A DNA stretch of 11,471 nt, from the NCBI GenBank assembly GCA_012961305.1, contig DTZQ01000218.1, positions 1-11,471 on the forward strand, in the 5' to 3' direction. Made by a program: the position numbers and the translations under genes. The notes below the pieces were generated by a model, which made no database searches, was not told the origin of the DNA, and saw only the letters and a list, made by a program, of their open reading frames with translations. Origin of the DNA: Armatimonadota bacterium. GTDB taxonomy: Bacteria; Armatimonadota; UBA10988; DTZQ01. Of the stretch, positions 1 to 7,423 are shown piece by piece. Each line of letters opens with the position of its first letter. The stretch's first letter is position 1.

Positions 1-30
1 AAAGATTAGCCCAGAGTTTGAACCCTGGGC
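1..30. repeat. Copy A of a short intergenic repeat with dyad symmetry (cut by window edge)
   Basis: Positions 11-28 form an imperfect palindrome: CCAG-A-GTT, a TG centre, then AAC-C-CTGG. Bases 9-14 (GCCCAG) also pair with 25-30 (CTGGGC). The same segment recurs in reverse orientation at 7510-7527, matching 16 of 18 bases and including an unbroken GAGTTTGAAC core. Similarity continues outwards as AAAG-T-AGCCC up to the left edge of the window. Both copies are non-coding. It could be a dispersed genomic repeat, a protein-binding site or part of a terminator for the gene to the left. A function cannot be assigned from two copies. Confidence 0.45.
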
Positions 31-40
31 CAGACTTCTT

Positions 41-62
41 CCCTCCCCGCCTGCAGGGAGGG
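41..62 (+). other. GC-rich hairpin upstream of bioD
   Basis: CCCTCCC at 41-47 pairs perfectly with GGGAGGG at 56-62 around an 8-base loop. No T-run follows, so it is not a typical intrinsic terminator. It lies 36 bases upstream of the bioD start. It could end transcription from the left by another mechanism or shape the bioD leader. No promoter was recognised between it and bioD, so bioD may be transcribed from further left. Confidence 0.35.
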
Positions 63-98
63 CCAGAGGGGTAATAAAGTGGGGAAAGGAAAGGCACT

Positions 99-830
99 AT
101 GGAAGCCCAAGGTTTATTCGTGGTGGGCACTGATTCTGGGGTGGGGAAGACCATTATCACTGGGGGACTGGCGGGAGCCCTGCGGCAGCAGGGGGTGGAT
201 GTGGGAGTGATGAAGCCCATTTCCACCGGGGCCGTGGAAGAGCGGGGACGGCGCACTTCCACTGATGCCTTGTTCCTGAAGAAGGCCAGCAAAGTAGAAG
301 ACCCTCTGGAAGCCATTTGTCCCCTCTGCCTGCTTGCTCCGACCGCACCTATTCTGGCCGCCAGCATGGAGAACCTGGACATTCACTTGGGCTCGCTCAA
401 AGATGCCTATGACGGACTGGCAGCGGAACACGACTTCATGTTGGTCGAAGGTATAGGGGGCTTGCTGACCCCGCTGACGGAGCGGACGTTCTTGGCCGAC
501 CTGGTACGCATGTTGAACCTGCCCCTCTTAGTGGTGACCCGGCGGGACGGAGGCACCGTCAATCATACCCTACTAACCATTCGCTATGCCCAACTGGTGG
601 GCGTAGAAGTGGCCGGCCTCATCATCAATAACGTCCGGCCCCGGGCCACGGATTTGGCCGCCCGCACCAATCCCGACCTGCTGCGGCAATTAGCCAGCGT
701 GCCGGTCTTCGGGGTCATCCCTTATTCGGGGAAAATCAGCGTAGAGAGGGGTGAAATCGGCGACGTGGTGGAACTCCTCTGGGACTGCGCCGCGGCCCTC
801 CACGAAAGCGTGTACATGGGGCCAGTGTAG
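99..830 (+). CDS. bioD: Dethiobiotin synthetase BioD
   Basis: BioD is a cytoplasmic ATP-dependent carboxylase that closes the ureido ring of 7,8-diaminononanoate using CO2, the penultimate step of biotin synthesis. The 243-residue product has the family landmarks in order: P-loop GTDSGVGKT (residues 10-18), the KPISTG segment (39-44) that contributes the active-site lysine and substrate contacts, EGIGG (117-121) matching the conserved EGAGG, and NNV (177-179) at the nucleotide-base site. Length is normal for the family (about 220-240). The start is ATG, preceded by a purine-rich GGGGAAAGGAAAGG stretch. No other biotin gene is visible; bioA, bioF or bioB could lie left of the window. Its 3' end faces the large convergent gene across 46 bases. 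One deviation is RRDGGTVNH (148-156), where many relatives have LGTINH. Confidence 0.94.
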   Translation: MEAQGLFVVGTDSGVGKTIITGGLAGALRQQGVDVGVMKPISTGAVEERGRRTSTDALFLKKASKVEDPLEAICPLCLLAPTAPILAASMENLDIHLGSLKDAYDGLAAEHDFMLVEGIGGLLTPLTERTFLADLVRMLNLPLLVVTRRDGGTVNHTLLTIRYAQLVGVEVAGLIINNVRPRATDLAARTNPDLLRQLASVPVFGVIPYSGKISVERGEIGDVVELLWDCAAALHESVYMGPV

Positions 831-873
831 AACGATGCTGTCTCCTGCTTCGCTTTCCCAGCCAACTGGCCCC
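818..873. terminator. Inverted repeat at a convergent gene junction, possible bidirectional terminator
   Basis: GGGGCCAGT at 818-826 is the exact reverse complement of ACTGGCCCC at 865-873, a 9-base-pair stem enclosing 38 bases. The left arm overlaps the last codons of bioD and the right arm stops 4 bases before the stop codon of the opposite-strand gene. The position suits a shared 3'-end structure for two converging transcripts. The loop is long and there is no T-tract on either strand, so this is not a textbook intrinsic terminator. Confidence 0.35.
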
Positions 874-876
874 CCT

Positions 877-3800
877 CTACCGGGCGGCCAAATGAAGCCA
901 CCCGAAGGCCGAGGCGTCTTTGCCCCCACAAATCCCCGGCGTCCACTCCAACCAACCCCGAAAGCCTTCACCGTCGTCGTCGTTGACCGTCACCGACCAG
1001 GTGAGCCGGCCGCCGGGCACGGGTCGGACATTGCCGAAGGCCGCCCAGGGAATTGCCACTTCGTAGGCCAGTCCCCTTTCCCACTGGCGCACCCGCAAAC
1101 GGGCTTCCGTTACCGTCCGCTCCTGGGGGAGCCATTCCCACACTTCGGGGCCGTTGGGGGTGAGGGCTAACCCGAACTCGACGACCTCCCTGTCGTAGCC
1201 GGGTTCCGAGCGGCGGGTGGGGCGGAAGGCCAACTGCAGACAGTCGCCCCGCCACATCTCCCGGTGCTGATGGGGTTGGACAAAGGCATTGTCGGTCACT
1301 TCCGCTGCCAAATAGAAGTTGCCCTCGTCCCAGCCAGTCCACACTTGGGCGGAACAGTCGGCTGGCCCCGTCCAACCTTCCAAGTGCGGGGCCGCCTTCA
1401 TCCCCAGAGTTAGCGGCTCCGGACCCTGCCATTCGGCCAGGTCGCCGTCTATCTTCGGCGGGGAGGGGAAGCGGCGGGCCTGAGTCTGGGGGCGGGGAGG
1501 GGCTACTTCCACCGTTTCGTGGACGGCCTCTTGGAGGAAATTAACGGCCACCCGGGCCCGGCCCACCTCGGCGTCCTGGGGCACCTCGCAGCGGAAGAGG
1601 AGGGTTCGCTCGGCGTGCGGCGGCAAAGTGGGCACTTCCACTCTTCGGCCCGGTTCCACCCGCCACTCGGCAGGCACCTCCAGCCACAGACGCGGCGAGG
1701 CCGAGCGGGAGGTGTTGTTGTGCACGGTCACCCGCAGAAGGCTGCTCTCCCCGGCCCGGGGCGGGGGTTCCACCGTCAGGTCGGCGGTGAAGGGCGGAAG
1801 GACTTGGGCTCCGACCGTCCAGGGGGCCTGGTAGCCGTCGAACTCCATCAGGCCGCGAAGCAGGTGCCTTTCCGGCCCGGCCTCTAACGCGGCAGGGGCC
1901 CGCCAACTCAGGGGGACTACCTTCTGCTCCTGGGGCTGCAGGGTGATTTCCACCGGCGCCCCCTCGGCCAGCCGCAGGCGCACCTTTTGCCGAACCTGCT
2001 GCCGGTTCTGCAAACGCAGGGGCCAGAAAGCCGTCTCGCCCGCAGCCAGAATACACTGCCGCCTTTCCAACTCCCAAATTAGGGGCAACTGGCCCGCCTT
2101 AATCTGGGCCAAACATTCCCCGGCCCGCGCCAGCAGTCGTTTGGTCTCCGCCCTGACCTGGGGCCGGGCCTCCACCTGCTGCCGATAGTTCTGCAGGTCC
2201 CGCCACAGGGCATCCACCTCCGGCGGCTGGGCCCGGCTGGCAGGTGAAAGGGGCACTTTCAGCCGGGCCAGGCAGGCGGCCATTTCCTCCAGGATTTGCC
2301 GGTGCGAAGTCACCGGCTCCACTTCCAACATCACCACTTCGCGGGGGAGCAGCACCTCCGTGCGCACGGCCTCTTTCTTGCCCAGGCCGGTGGGCATGGA
2401 ACCCTGAGGGGTCAGGCAACGCACGAGCAGGAGAGCATCACCCTCCGTTCCCCGCTTGCGGGGGGAAGGAAGGGGGAAGGTGAACATTTGTGGTTCGTCG
2501 CTGACGTTGGTCAGCACCAACCCTATGGTTCCCTCAGGGGCTCGCCAAACCGTGCCTAACACGGCCGGCAGGTTCGCAGGCCAGGTGCCACCGCCCCACT
2601 TGTTCCACCGTCCGTGCACCTGGGGCACAGGTTCCCGCGGCTTGAGTTCGCCCAGCAACTCGCCTTCGACCAGGAACTTGGCGGCCACGGCTCGGTACTG
2701 CCCCAAGGTGCGCAAATATTCGGCCTTGACCCGGTGCTCCGGGCGGAGGAGGTCGAAGCCCATCCAGCCCAACTGACAGCCCCAAACGAAGTCGCGTCCC
2801 TGAGCCATACAGAAGGAGAGGTCGCCCGTGCCGCGGGTAACGGGACTGGAAAAGTAGGTGGTGTAGCCGCTGTACACCGCGGTCATTAGCGGAATCTCCG
2901 CCTCGTGGCGCGGGTTCCAGATGAGGAAAGCATCCACTCCGTCCATATAGGGCTCGGCGTTGTTTTCGGTGGTGAAGAACACGTCCGGGCTCACCGCCGC
3001 GCCCTGTTCCTGCACCCGGCGCAGCAGTTCGCGATAGCCGTCCACCCAATAACTCCCCCCGCCCAGCGGATGGCCATGTTCCGGGTTGAAACACAGCGCG
3101 GGGCCGGCGGCCGCGATTTGGTCCAGATAGACCGCGTTTACCCCGCACTCGCGCAGCAGCCGCCCGACAATTTCGTTGATTTTGTCCTGCCAGTATTTCG
3201 TGGCCGGACACATCGGAGTCAGCGGCACTTTCGAGCCGTACACCTCAATGCGTTTCTCCCCCTTCTCGTTCAGGGCGCAGAATCGGAAAGCGTCATCGCG
3301 CTGCCAGGTCTCCGTGCGGGAGTCCATGAGCCGGGCGTTGATGTAGGGCATGACCACCATTCCCCGCTGGGCCAACTCCCGCACCCCTTCGGCGAAGCCG
3401 GGTTTGGTGGGGAAGTATTCGGGGTAGTGGTCATCGAAGGGGATTTGATGCCAGTTGTACCAATGGATGCCCAGGGGCAGGGCAAAGAACTCCTGGGCCT
3501 GCCGCATGTTGGGCACAACCTCCCGGGCGAACCCACCGCCTAACATCCACAGGCACAAATGCTTGAGTTGGGGCGGATAGTCCTTCCGCCGGGCCAGGGG
3601 GCCCAAGCGCGTCCAGGGGGTCTGGGTCGTCGCCCACCGCCGGTACATCTTGGCCCCTACCCACCAATCGCCGGCATAGACCCCCACCGCGATGGGCACG
3701 TCGCCTTCGTAACCGGTGCCGGGCAGACCCATATTGGGCACGGGCACGAAAAAGGCAAACTCCCCGCCGGGCTGATAACGGAAGCGTTTGGGATAAGCCC

Positions 3801-5526
3801 GCGGGTCGTGGGCGGCCAAATACAGGCCCTCCTCACCCTCGTTTATTAGCAGGAACTGCATAGGCCAGTTGGCGCTGGGATAGTTTCCCGCTTGGGCGCT
3901 GCGCAGGTGCCGATAGAGGTAGCCCCAGTTGCTCCGGGGCACTGCCACCTCCGACTGGCCCGGCTGGGAGAGGCCAGTCAGCAGGGGGAACTGGACTTCC
4001 CACAGGCCATACTCTTCGCTGTGGGTAGCCACGAAAATCCGCCAGTGGCTCACCGGGTCGCCCCTTCTGACTTCTACCGTCACTCGTACGTCGGCCGTGC
4101 CCAGGCCCTCTCCCAACGACAGCCCCCTCCAGCGCAGTTCGGCCGTGGCAGTATCAGGGGTGCGCTGCCGAAGGAAATGCCGCTCCGAGGGAGCAGTGTT
4201 GTCCAAGGTTAACTCTTTCTGCTTGGCCAAACCGCGGGCCCGAAAAACGAGGCGCCACAACGTCGGCGGAGCCTTGGAGGGGTAGAGCCACTCGTGGCCG
4301 CTCGGGGCGTGTTTCAGGCTCACCAGGCCCAACCCCTCCCTCTGGCTGGCGAAGCGCAGGGTGAGGTGTTCCCCGTAAAGGGCGTAGCGTCCGCGCAGCC
4401 GCGGCAGGGAAGGCGGGGGCGGAGAGGGTGGTGGCTTTTGCACCGCAACCGTCACCGCTGGCCGGGCAGTCAACCAAGTGGCGTACTCTGCCGGTTCGCG
4501 GGCCGGGCCCCAATAGACGCGGGCAGAGTGCTCAAAAGTGCGTTCGCGCCAGGGGCCGGTGGTGAACTGCACGTAGTTGTAGTACTCGCTGATGCCATCG
4601 AAGAGGGAAATGGTGCCCTCGAAGGCCAGTCCGACGGCGTCGTCACGGTTGTACATCACCGCCCACCGGGGCAGAGCGTAGCCTTTGCGGGCATCGGTGA
4701 AGCGGCCCGTTTGTAGCGGCTCTCCCCCGGCCCAACGGTCGAGTTCATTGTCCTTGCGGGAAATTTGGAGGAAGTGGAGTTCCCGCCAGGCAAAATCGTC
4801 CTCCCGCTCCGCGTGCATGGTCACGTTGACCACGGGGGAGAAGGCCCGGTACACCCAGCGGTAAGTGGCGCGGGCATTGCCCCGGGCAGGCTGACCGCTG
4901 TAATAGCGGGCCTGCGTCTCCACCACCGCCTCCAAGGGGCCGGCAGAAACGACGCGGGCGGACGATTCCGGGTCGGCCCGTAGGGTGAAGTAGCCCTCGC
5001 CCCGCTCGAAAAGTCGGTCCTCGAAGACGAACCGGGTCTCCTCCGTACCCGACAGGTTGAAGCGGACGAAGGTGGGGAACCCACCGTGACCTCGTTTCGG
5101 GTGGGTCAGGGTGAAATAAGTGTTGCGTACCCGAATAGCCTCCTCCGTTTCCGCTATCTGCAGGTCGGTCTCGATTCGCGCTTCCCTCTGTCCAGAACCC
5201 GGGCTTCTGGACTCCGAAGTTTGCCCTTCCGTGACCGCAAAGTACCTCGTTGCACCCGTCTCTGTCAACCCTGGCAGCAGAAACAAGAGGCGCTCTCCCT
5301 CTACCTGGGCTGGAACGGCCTGTTTCGGTTGGCCCGCCGCATTGGTTTCACAGACGGAAACCGCGGCAGGCAAGTCAGGGAGTCGCGTTTCGGCGACGTA
5401 CTGAAACAGGGTGGGGCCGGCGTTGTGGACATGGAGCAAATATTGCGGCTGGGCCGCTACCGCGCTTCCAAGGAGCACCAACCCACTCAGGCCCCCCAGT
5501 GAGCACCAAAATTTGCGCTGCAGCAC
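877..5526 (-). CDS. Secreted multidomain DUF6259-like putative glycoside hydrolase with CBM9-like C-terminus
   Basis: The 1549-residue product starts with a GTG codon. Its signal peptide has basic residues near the start, a hydrophobic core at about 9-23 and probable cleavage after AVAA at 25. Residues about 30-350 are beta-rich with many aromatic residues. A proline linker (365-375, PPPSPPPPSLP) leads to a second beta-rich domain (about 378-630). A TIM-barrel-like part follows (about 655-960), resembling DUF6259: WYNWHQIPFDDHYP near 689-702, MPYINARLMD near 726-735, VYLDQ at 799-803 and TTENNAEPY at 852-860. By analogy with retaining glycosidases, D802 and E854 are candidate catalytic residues; this is inference. 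A helical stretch (about 1074-1145), beta-sandwich domains including a NEW3-like one (about 1245-1340), and a CBM9-like region (about 1352-1549, IDGDLAEW, FYLAAEVTDNAF) complete it. The substrate is unknown. It probably acts outside the cytoplasm on polysaccharide or glycoconjugate. Confidence 0.82.
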   Translation of the reverse strand: MLQRKFWCSLGGLSGLVLLGSAVAAQPQYLLHVHNAGPTLFQYVAETRLPDLPAAVSVCETNAAGQPKQAVPAQVEGERLLFLLPGLTETGATRYFAVTEGQTSESRSPGSGQREARIETDLQIAETEEAIRVRNTYFTLTHPKRGHGGFPTFVRFNLSGTEETRFVFEDRLFERGEGYFTLRADPESSARVVSAGPLEAVVETQARYYSGQPARGNARATYRWVYRAFSPVVNVTMHAEREDDFAWRELHFLQISRKDNELDRWAGGEPLQTGRFTDARKGYALPRWAVMYNRDDAVGLAFEGTISLFDGISEYYNYVQFTTGPWRERTFEHSARVYWGPAREPAEYATWLTARPAVTVAVQKPPPSPPPPSLPRLRGRYALYGEHLTLRFASQREGLGLVSLKHAPSGHEWLYPSKAPPTLWRLVFRARGLAKQKELTLDNTAPSERHFLRQRTPDTATAELRWRGLSLGEGLGTADVRVTVEVRRGDPVSHWRIFVATHSEEYGLWEVQFPLLTGLSQPGQSEVAVPRSNWGYLYRHLRSAQAGNYPSANWPMQFLLINEGEEGLYLAAHDPRAYPKRFRYQPGGEFAFFVPVPNMGLPGTGYEGDVPIAVGVYAGDWWVGAKMYRRWATTQTPWTRLGPLARRKDYPPQLKHLCLWMLGGGFAREVVPNMRQAQEFFALPLGIHWYNWHQIPFDDHYPEYFPTKPGFAEGVRELAQRGMVVMPYINARLMDSRTETWQRDDAFRFCALNEKGEKRIEVYGSKVPLTPMCPATKYWQDKINEIVGRLLRECGVNAVYLDQIAAAGPALCFNPEHGHPLGGGSYWVDGYRELLRRVQEQGAAVSPDVFFTTENNAEPYMDGVDAFLIWNPRHEAEIPLMTAVYSGYTTYFSSPVTRGTGDLSFCMAQGRDFVWGCQLGWMGFDLLRPEHRVKAEYLRTLGQYRAVAAKFLVEGELLGELKPREPVPQVHGRWNKWGGGTWPANLPAVLGTVWRAPEGTIGLVLTNVSDEPQMFTFPLPSPRKRGTEGDALLLVRCLTPQGSMPTGLGKKEAVRTEVLLPREVVMLEVEPVTSHRQILEEMAACLARLKVPLSPASRAQPPEVDALWRDLQNYRQQVEARPQVRAETKRLLARAGECLAQIKAGQLPLIWELERRQCILAAGETAFWPLRLQNRQQVRQKVRLRLAEGAPVEITLQPQEQKVVPLSWRAPAALEAGPERHLLRGLMEFDGYQAPWTVGAQVLPPFTADLTVEPPPRAGESSLLRVTVHNNTSRSASPRLWLEVPAEWRVEPGRRVEVPTLPPHAERTLLFRCEVPQDAEVGRARVAVNFLQEAVHETVEVAPPRPQTQARRFPSPPKIDGDLAEWQGPEPLTLGMKAAPHLEGWTGPADCSAQVWTGWDEGNFYLAAEVTDNAFVQPHQHREMWRGDCLQLAFRPTRRSEPGYDREVVEFGLALTPNGPEVWEWLPQERTVTEARLRVRQWERGLAYEVAIPWAAFGNVRPVPGGRLTWSVTVNDDDGEGFRGWLEWTPGICGGKDASAFGWLHLAAR

Positions 5527-5531
5527 GAGTT

Positions 5532-5538
5532 ACCTCCT
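5532..5538 (-). promoter_or_regulatory. Strong Shine-Dalgarno site for the secreted hydrolase
   Basis: Read on the minus strand, AGGAGGT lies five bases upstream of a GTG codon whose next residues (Leu-Gln-Arg-Lys) begin a credible signal peptide. This near-perfect anti-16S match fixes the start at 5526 despite the non-ATG codon. Confidence 0.85.
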
Positions 5539-5566
5539 CAGTTGAAGCCACAAATTCCTTGCTTCC

Positions 5567-5596
5567 ATTATAGCCGAAAGGTACTTCCCTTGTCAA
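5567..5596 (-). promoter_or_regulatory. Consensus sigma70-type promoter for the secreted hydrolase
   Basis: On the minus strand, TTGACA (plus-strand TGTCAA, 5591-5596) is followed after 18 bases by TATAAT (plus-strand ATTATA, 5567-5572). Both hexamers match the housekeeping consensus exactly. Transcription should start near 5560, giving a leader of roughly 35 bases. Its -35 box lies 17 bases from the -35 box of the divergent promoter, so the two polymerase sites are back to back and may compete or share a regulator. Confidence 0.85.
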
Positions 5597-5613
5597 GTTT
5601 GTTGCCCGACCAT

Positions 5614-5642
5614 TTGACAACCCCGCGGACATCCGTTATAAT
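5614..5642 (+). promoter_or_regulatory. Consensus sigma70-type promoter for the kinase-HEAT unit
   Basis: TTGACA (5614-5619), a 17-base spacer and TATAAT (5637-5642) match the housekeeping consensus exactly with optimal spacing. The expected start of transcription is about 5649, giving a leader of only about 13 bases before the GTG at 5662. A purine-rich GAGGGAGAGAG just upstream of that GTG can act as ribosome-binding site. Confidence 0.88.
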
Positions 5643-5661
5643 CTAAACGAGAGGGAGAGAG

Positions 5662-6237
5662 GTGAGCGAGCAAGTTCGTTTTCCCAAAGATGCTTTTCTC
5701 ATCCTCGTTGGCCCTTCCGGGTCGGGCAAAACGACCTTTGCTCATAAGCACTTCCGCCGCACGGAGGTGCTCAGTTCGGACTTCTGTCGGGCGCTGGTTT
5801 CCGACGACGCAGGCAACCAAGCGGTCTCGGGAGCGGCCTTTGAACTGCTTTACTTCATAGCCGCCAAGCGTATGCGTTACCGGCGGCGGGTGGTAGTGGA
5901 CACTACTGCCCTGCGCCGTTCGGCGCGCAATACCCTGATTAAACTGGCCCGGGAATACGGCTACCGCCCCGTGGCCATCTTGTTCAACGTGCCCCTGGAG
6001 GAGTGCCTGCGCCGCCAGCGCTACCGCCGTCGGGCCGTCCCGGAGGAAGTCGTCCGCCGACAGTACGAACAGTTCCAGTTCGCCCTGGCGGAAGTGTACG
6101 AGGAGGACTTCGAGGGCATTTACCTTTACGAGGACGGTGAACTCTACACCGAACGACCCTTGCCCGAACGTCCTGCCCCTCTCTCGGAGGAGGAAACTGA
6201 AAATGAAAAGCCGCAACCTGCCGCCGGGGGCCCTTAA
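5662..6237 (+). CDS. Free-standing Pnkp-type polynucleotide 5'-kinase (P-loop kinase)
   Basis: The 191-residue product resembles the N-terminal kinase domain of bacterial polynucleotide kinase-phosphatase (Pnkp), which transfers ATP gamma-phosphate to 5'-OH RNA or DNA ends during RNA repair. Visible features are Walker A GPSGSGKTT (17-25), the VLSSDFCRALVSDD segment (36-49) with D40 in the position expected for the general base, VVVDTT (77-82), and an Arg-rich lid with RRQYEQF (132-138). The match to Pnkp across the SSDFCR and FIAAKR region is stronger than to generic AAA_33 or zeta-toxin kinases. Pnkp normally continues into phosphatase and ligase-like domains; here only the kinase and an acidic, proline-rich tail (about 157-191) remain. 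The start is GTG at 5662, just after a consensus promoter. The next gene overlaps its end by 35 bases. The actual substrate, RNA or a small molecule, is not shown by the sequence. Confidence 0.78.
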   Translation: MSEQVRFPKDAFLILVGPSGSGKTTFAHKHFRRTEVLSSDFCRALVSDDAGNQAVSGAAFELLYFIAAKRMRYRRRVVVDTTALRRSARNTLIKLAREYGYRPVAILFNVPLEECLRRQRYRRRAVPEEVVRRQYEQFQFALAEVYEEDFEGIYLYEDGELYTERPLPERPAPLSEEETENEKPQPAAGGP

Positions 6238-7423
6238 AAGCAAGGGGAGGATTCTCGCCCTTTGCCTGTTCGTCCTTTGGAATCACCCTTTGGAGTCAGA
6301 CACTTCAATGCCGCCTATGGACGGGGCTAAAGCCCTTGATTCCAAAGGGGATGTCACTTCCCTGGTGGCCACCATTGAAGCGGCGGCGGCGCTCCACGCG
6401 GTGCCGGACGAAGAGGTACGGGCAGGGCTGCTGGTTCGGTTTCGCGGCGAGGCTGAAGTTGCCCAGCGGGCCTTCGCTCGACTGGCGGAGTTGGGGGAGG
6501 CAGGTTTGAAGGCCTTGGCCCAACTGCTCCGGCACCCGCGGGCTCAGGTAAGACAGAACGCGGCCCACTACTTGGGACTCATCGGTGGGCCACAAATTGT
6601 GCTGCCCTTGATGACTGTGCTGCGCGATGCCAGCCCCGGCGTGCGCGACCAAGCAGTGTGGGCTCTGGGCCGCTCCGCCAGCAACGTGGCTTTGGGACTG
6701 CTGCGCTACTCCAAGTTTCGCGACCCCAGCCTCTTGGTGCGCAGCCACGCGGCCACCTGGTTGGAGATGCTGCAGCAGGTCTTGGAGGTGGAGCGCCTTC
6801 CCGACCCTGTGGAGCAGCAGCAGAGGTTGGTCGCCCTGGCCAAGTACGCCTACGTGCGGGAGCGGCTGGTACAACGGGGGACGGAGGTGGTGCCGGCGCT
6901 GATTGCCGCCTTGGACCATCCTGACCTGGCGGTGGCCGTGGGGGCGGCCAAGGTGTTGGCACAAATCGGGGACGAGCGGGCGTTGGAGCCGTTATTCGCT
7001 CGGTATCAGGCTACCTTGGAAGGAGAATCCGTCGCTGCCTTTGCGGAGGCCCTGGCCAACTTCCGTCACCCAGCGGTGTGGCCCTATCTACTGCGGCTGT
7101 TGGAATTGGACAACCCCTCCGCCGAATATCAGGCCCTGTGCGGCCTGCGGCGGTGGGAGCATCCCGACCGGGAGGCGGTGATTCTAAACTTTTTGGAGCG
7201 CCAAGTGGCCGCGGGGGCACATTTGGAGAAAGTGACCGGCAATACGACCACAGTCAACCCCGTGGCCGAAGCCTGTGTCCTGCTGGGCGAACTTGGCAGC
7301 ATGGCATCTTTGCCCCTTTTGGAACGTATCGCTGCTGAGGCCCCACCGGAGGAGAACATCGTCCATTCCCTTGCCCGACAGAGTTGGGCGCGAGTACGGG
7401 CCCGGATAGGAGGGCAGGAATGA
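6203..7423 (+). CDS. Probably exported HEAT-repeat (PBS-lyase-like) protein
   Basis: An upstream ATG at 6137 is in frame, but the ATG at 6203 is preferred. GGAGGAGG lies about nine bases before it, and it places a signal-like sequence at the N-terminus: basic residues to about 15, then a hydrophobic core ILALCLFVLW at 17-26. The product is then 406 residues. Helical repeats run from about 85 to 400, with units such as LAQLLRHPRAQVRQNAAHYLGLIG (split: LAQLLRHP at 105-112, then QVRQNAAHYLG), VRDQAVWALGR (147-157), VPALIAALDHPDLAVAVGAA (230-249) and LLGELG (360-365). HEAT proteins are usually scaffolds binding proteins or cofactors, with no catalytic residues expected. It overlaps the kinase gene by 35 bases, so translation is probably coupled. 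The combination of an exported scaffold with a cytoplasmic kinase is odd, and the signal may instead be a membrane anchor. Confidence 0.75.
   Translation: MKSRNLPPGALKSKGRILALCLFVLWNHPLESDTSMPPMDGAKALDSKGDVTSLVATIEAAAALHAVPDEEVRAGLLVRFRGEAEVAQRAFARLAELGEAGLKALAQLLRHPRAQVRQNAAHYLGLIGGPQIVLPLMTVLRDASPGVRDQAVWALGRSASNVALGLLRYSKFRDPSLLVRSHAATWLEMLQQVLEVERLPDPVEQQQRLVALAKYAYVRERLVQRGTEVVPALIAALDHPDLAVAVGAAKVLAQIGDERALEPLFARYQATLEGESVAAFAEALANFRHPAVWPYLLRLLELDNPSAEYQALCGLRRWEHPDREAVILNFLERQVAAGAHLEKVTGNTTTVNPVAEACVLLGELGSMASLPLLERIAAEAPPEENIVHSLARQSWARVRARIGGQE

Noticed and set aside
2534..3211. A 225-codon minus-strand frame inside the large hydrolase gene
   Set aside because: It is in another frame of the same strand as the hydrolase, has a low-complexity Gly/Arg-rich product and no family resemblance. 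High GC content keeps such frames open.
2905..3543. A 212-codon plus-strand frame opposite the hydrolase barrel
   Set aside because: It is antisense to the most conserved part of the hydrolase and has no recognisable motif or ribosome site.
6137..6202. Upstream extension of the HEAT protein to the ATG at 6137
   Set aside because: It would overlap the kinase by 101 bases, lacks a good ribosome site and buries the hydrophobic signal-like segment behind a 22-residue basic extension. The ATG at 6203 has GGAGGAGG before it.
5593..6243. A 216-codon minus-strand frame opposite the kinase
   Set aside because: It is antisense to a gene with a clear Walker A motif and would start inside the overlap with the next gene.
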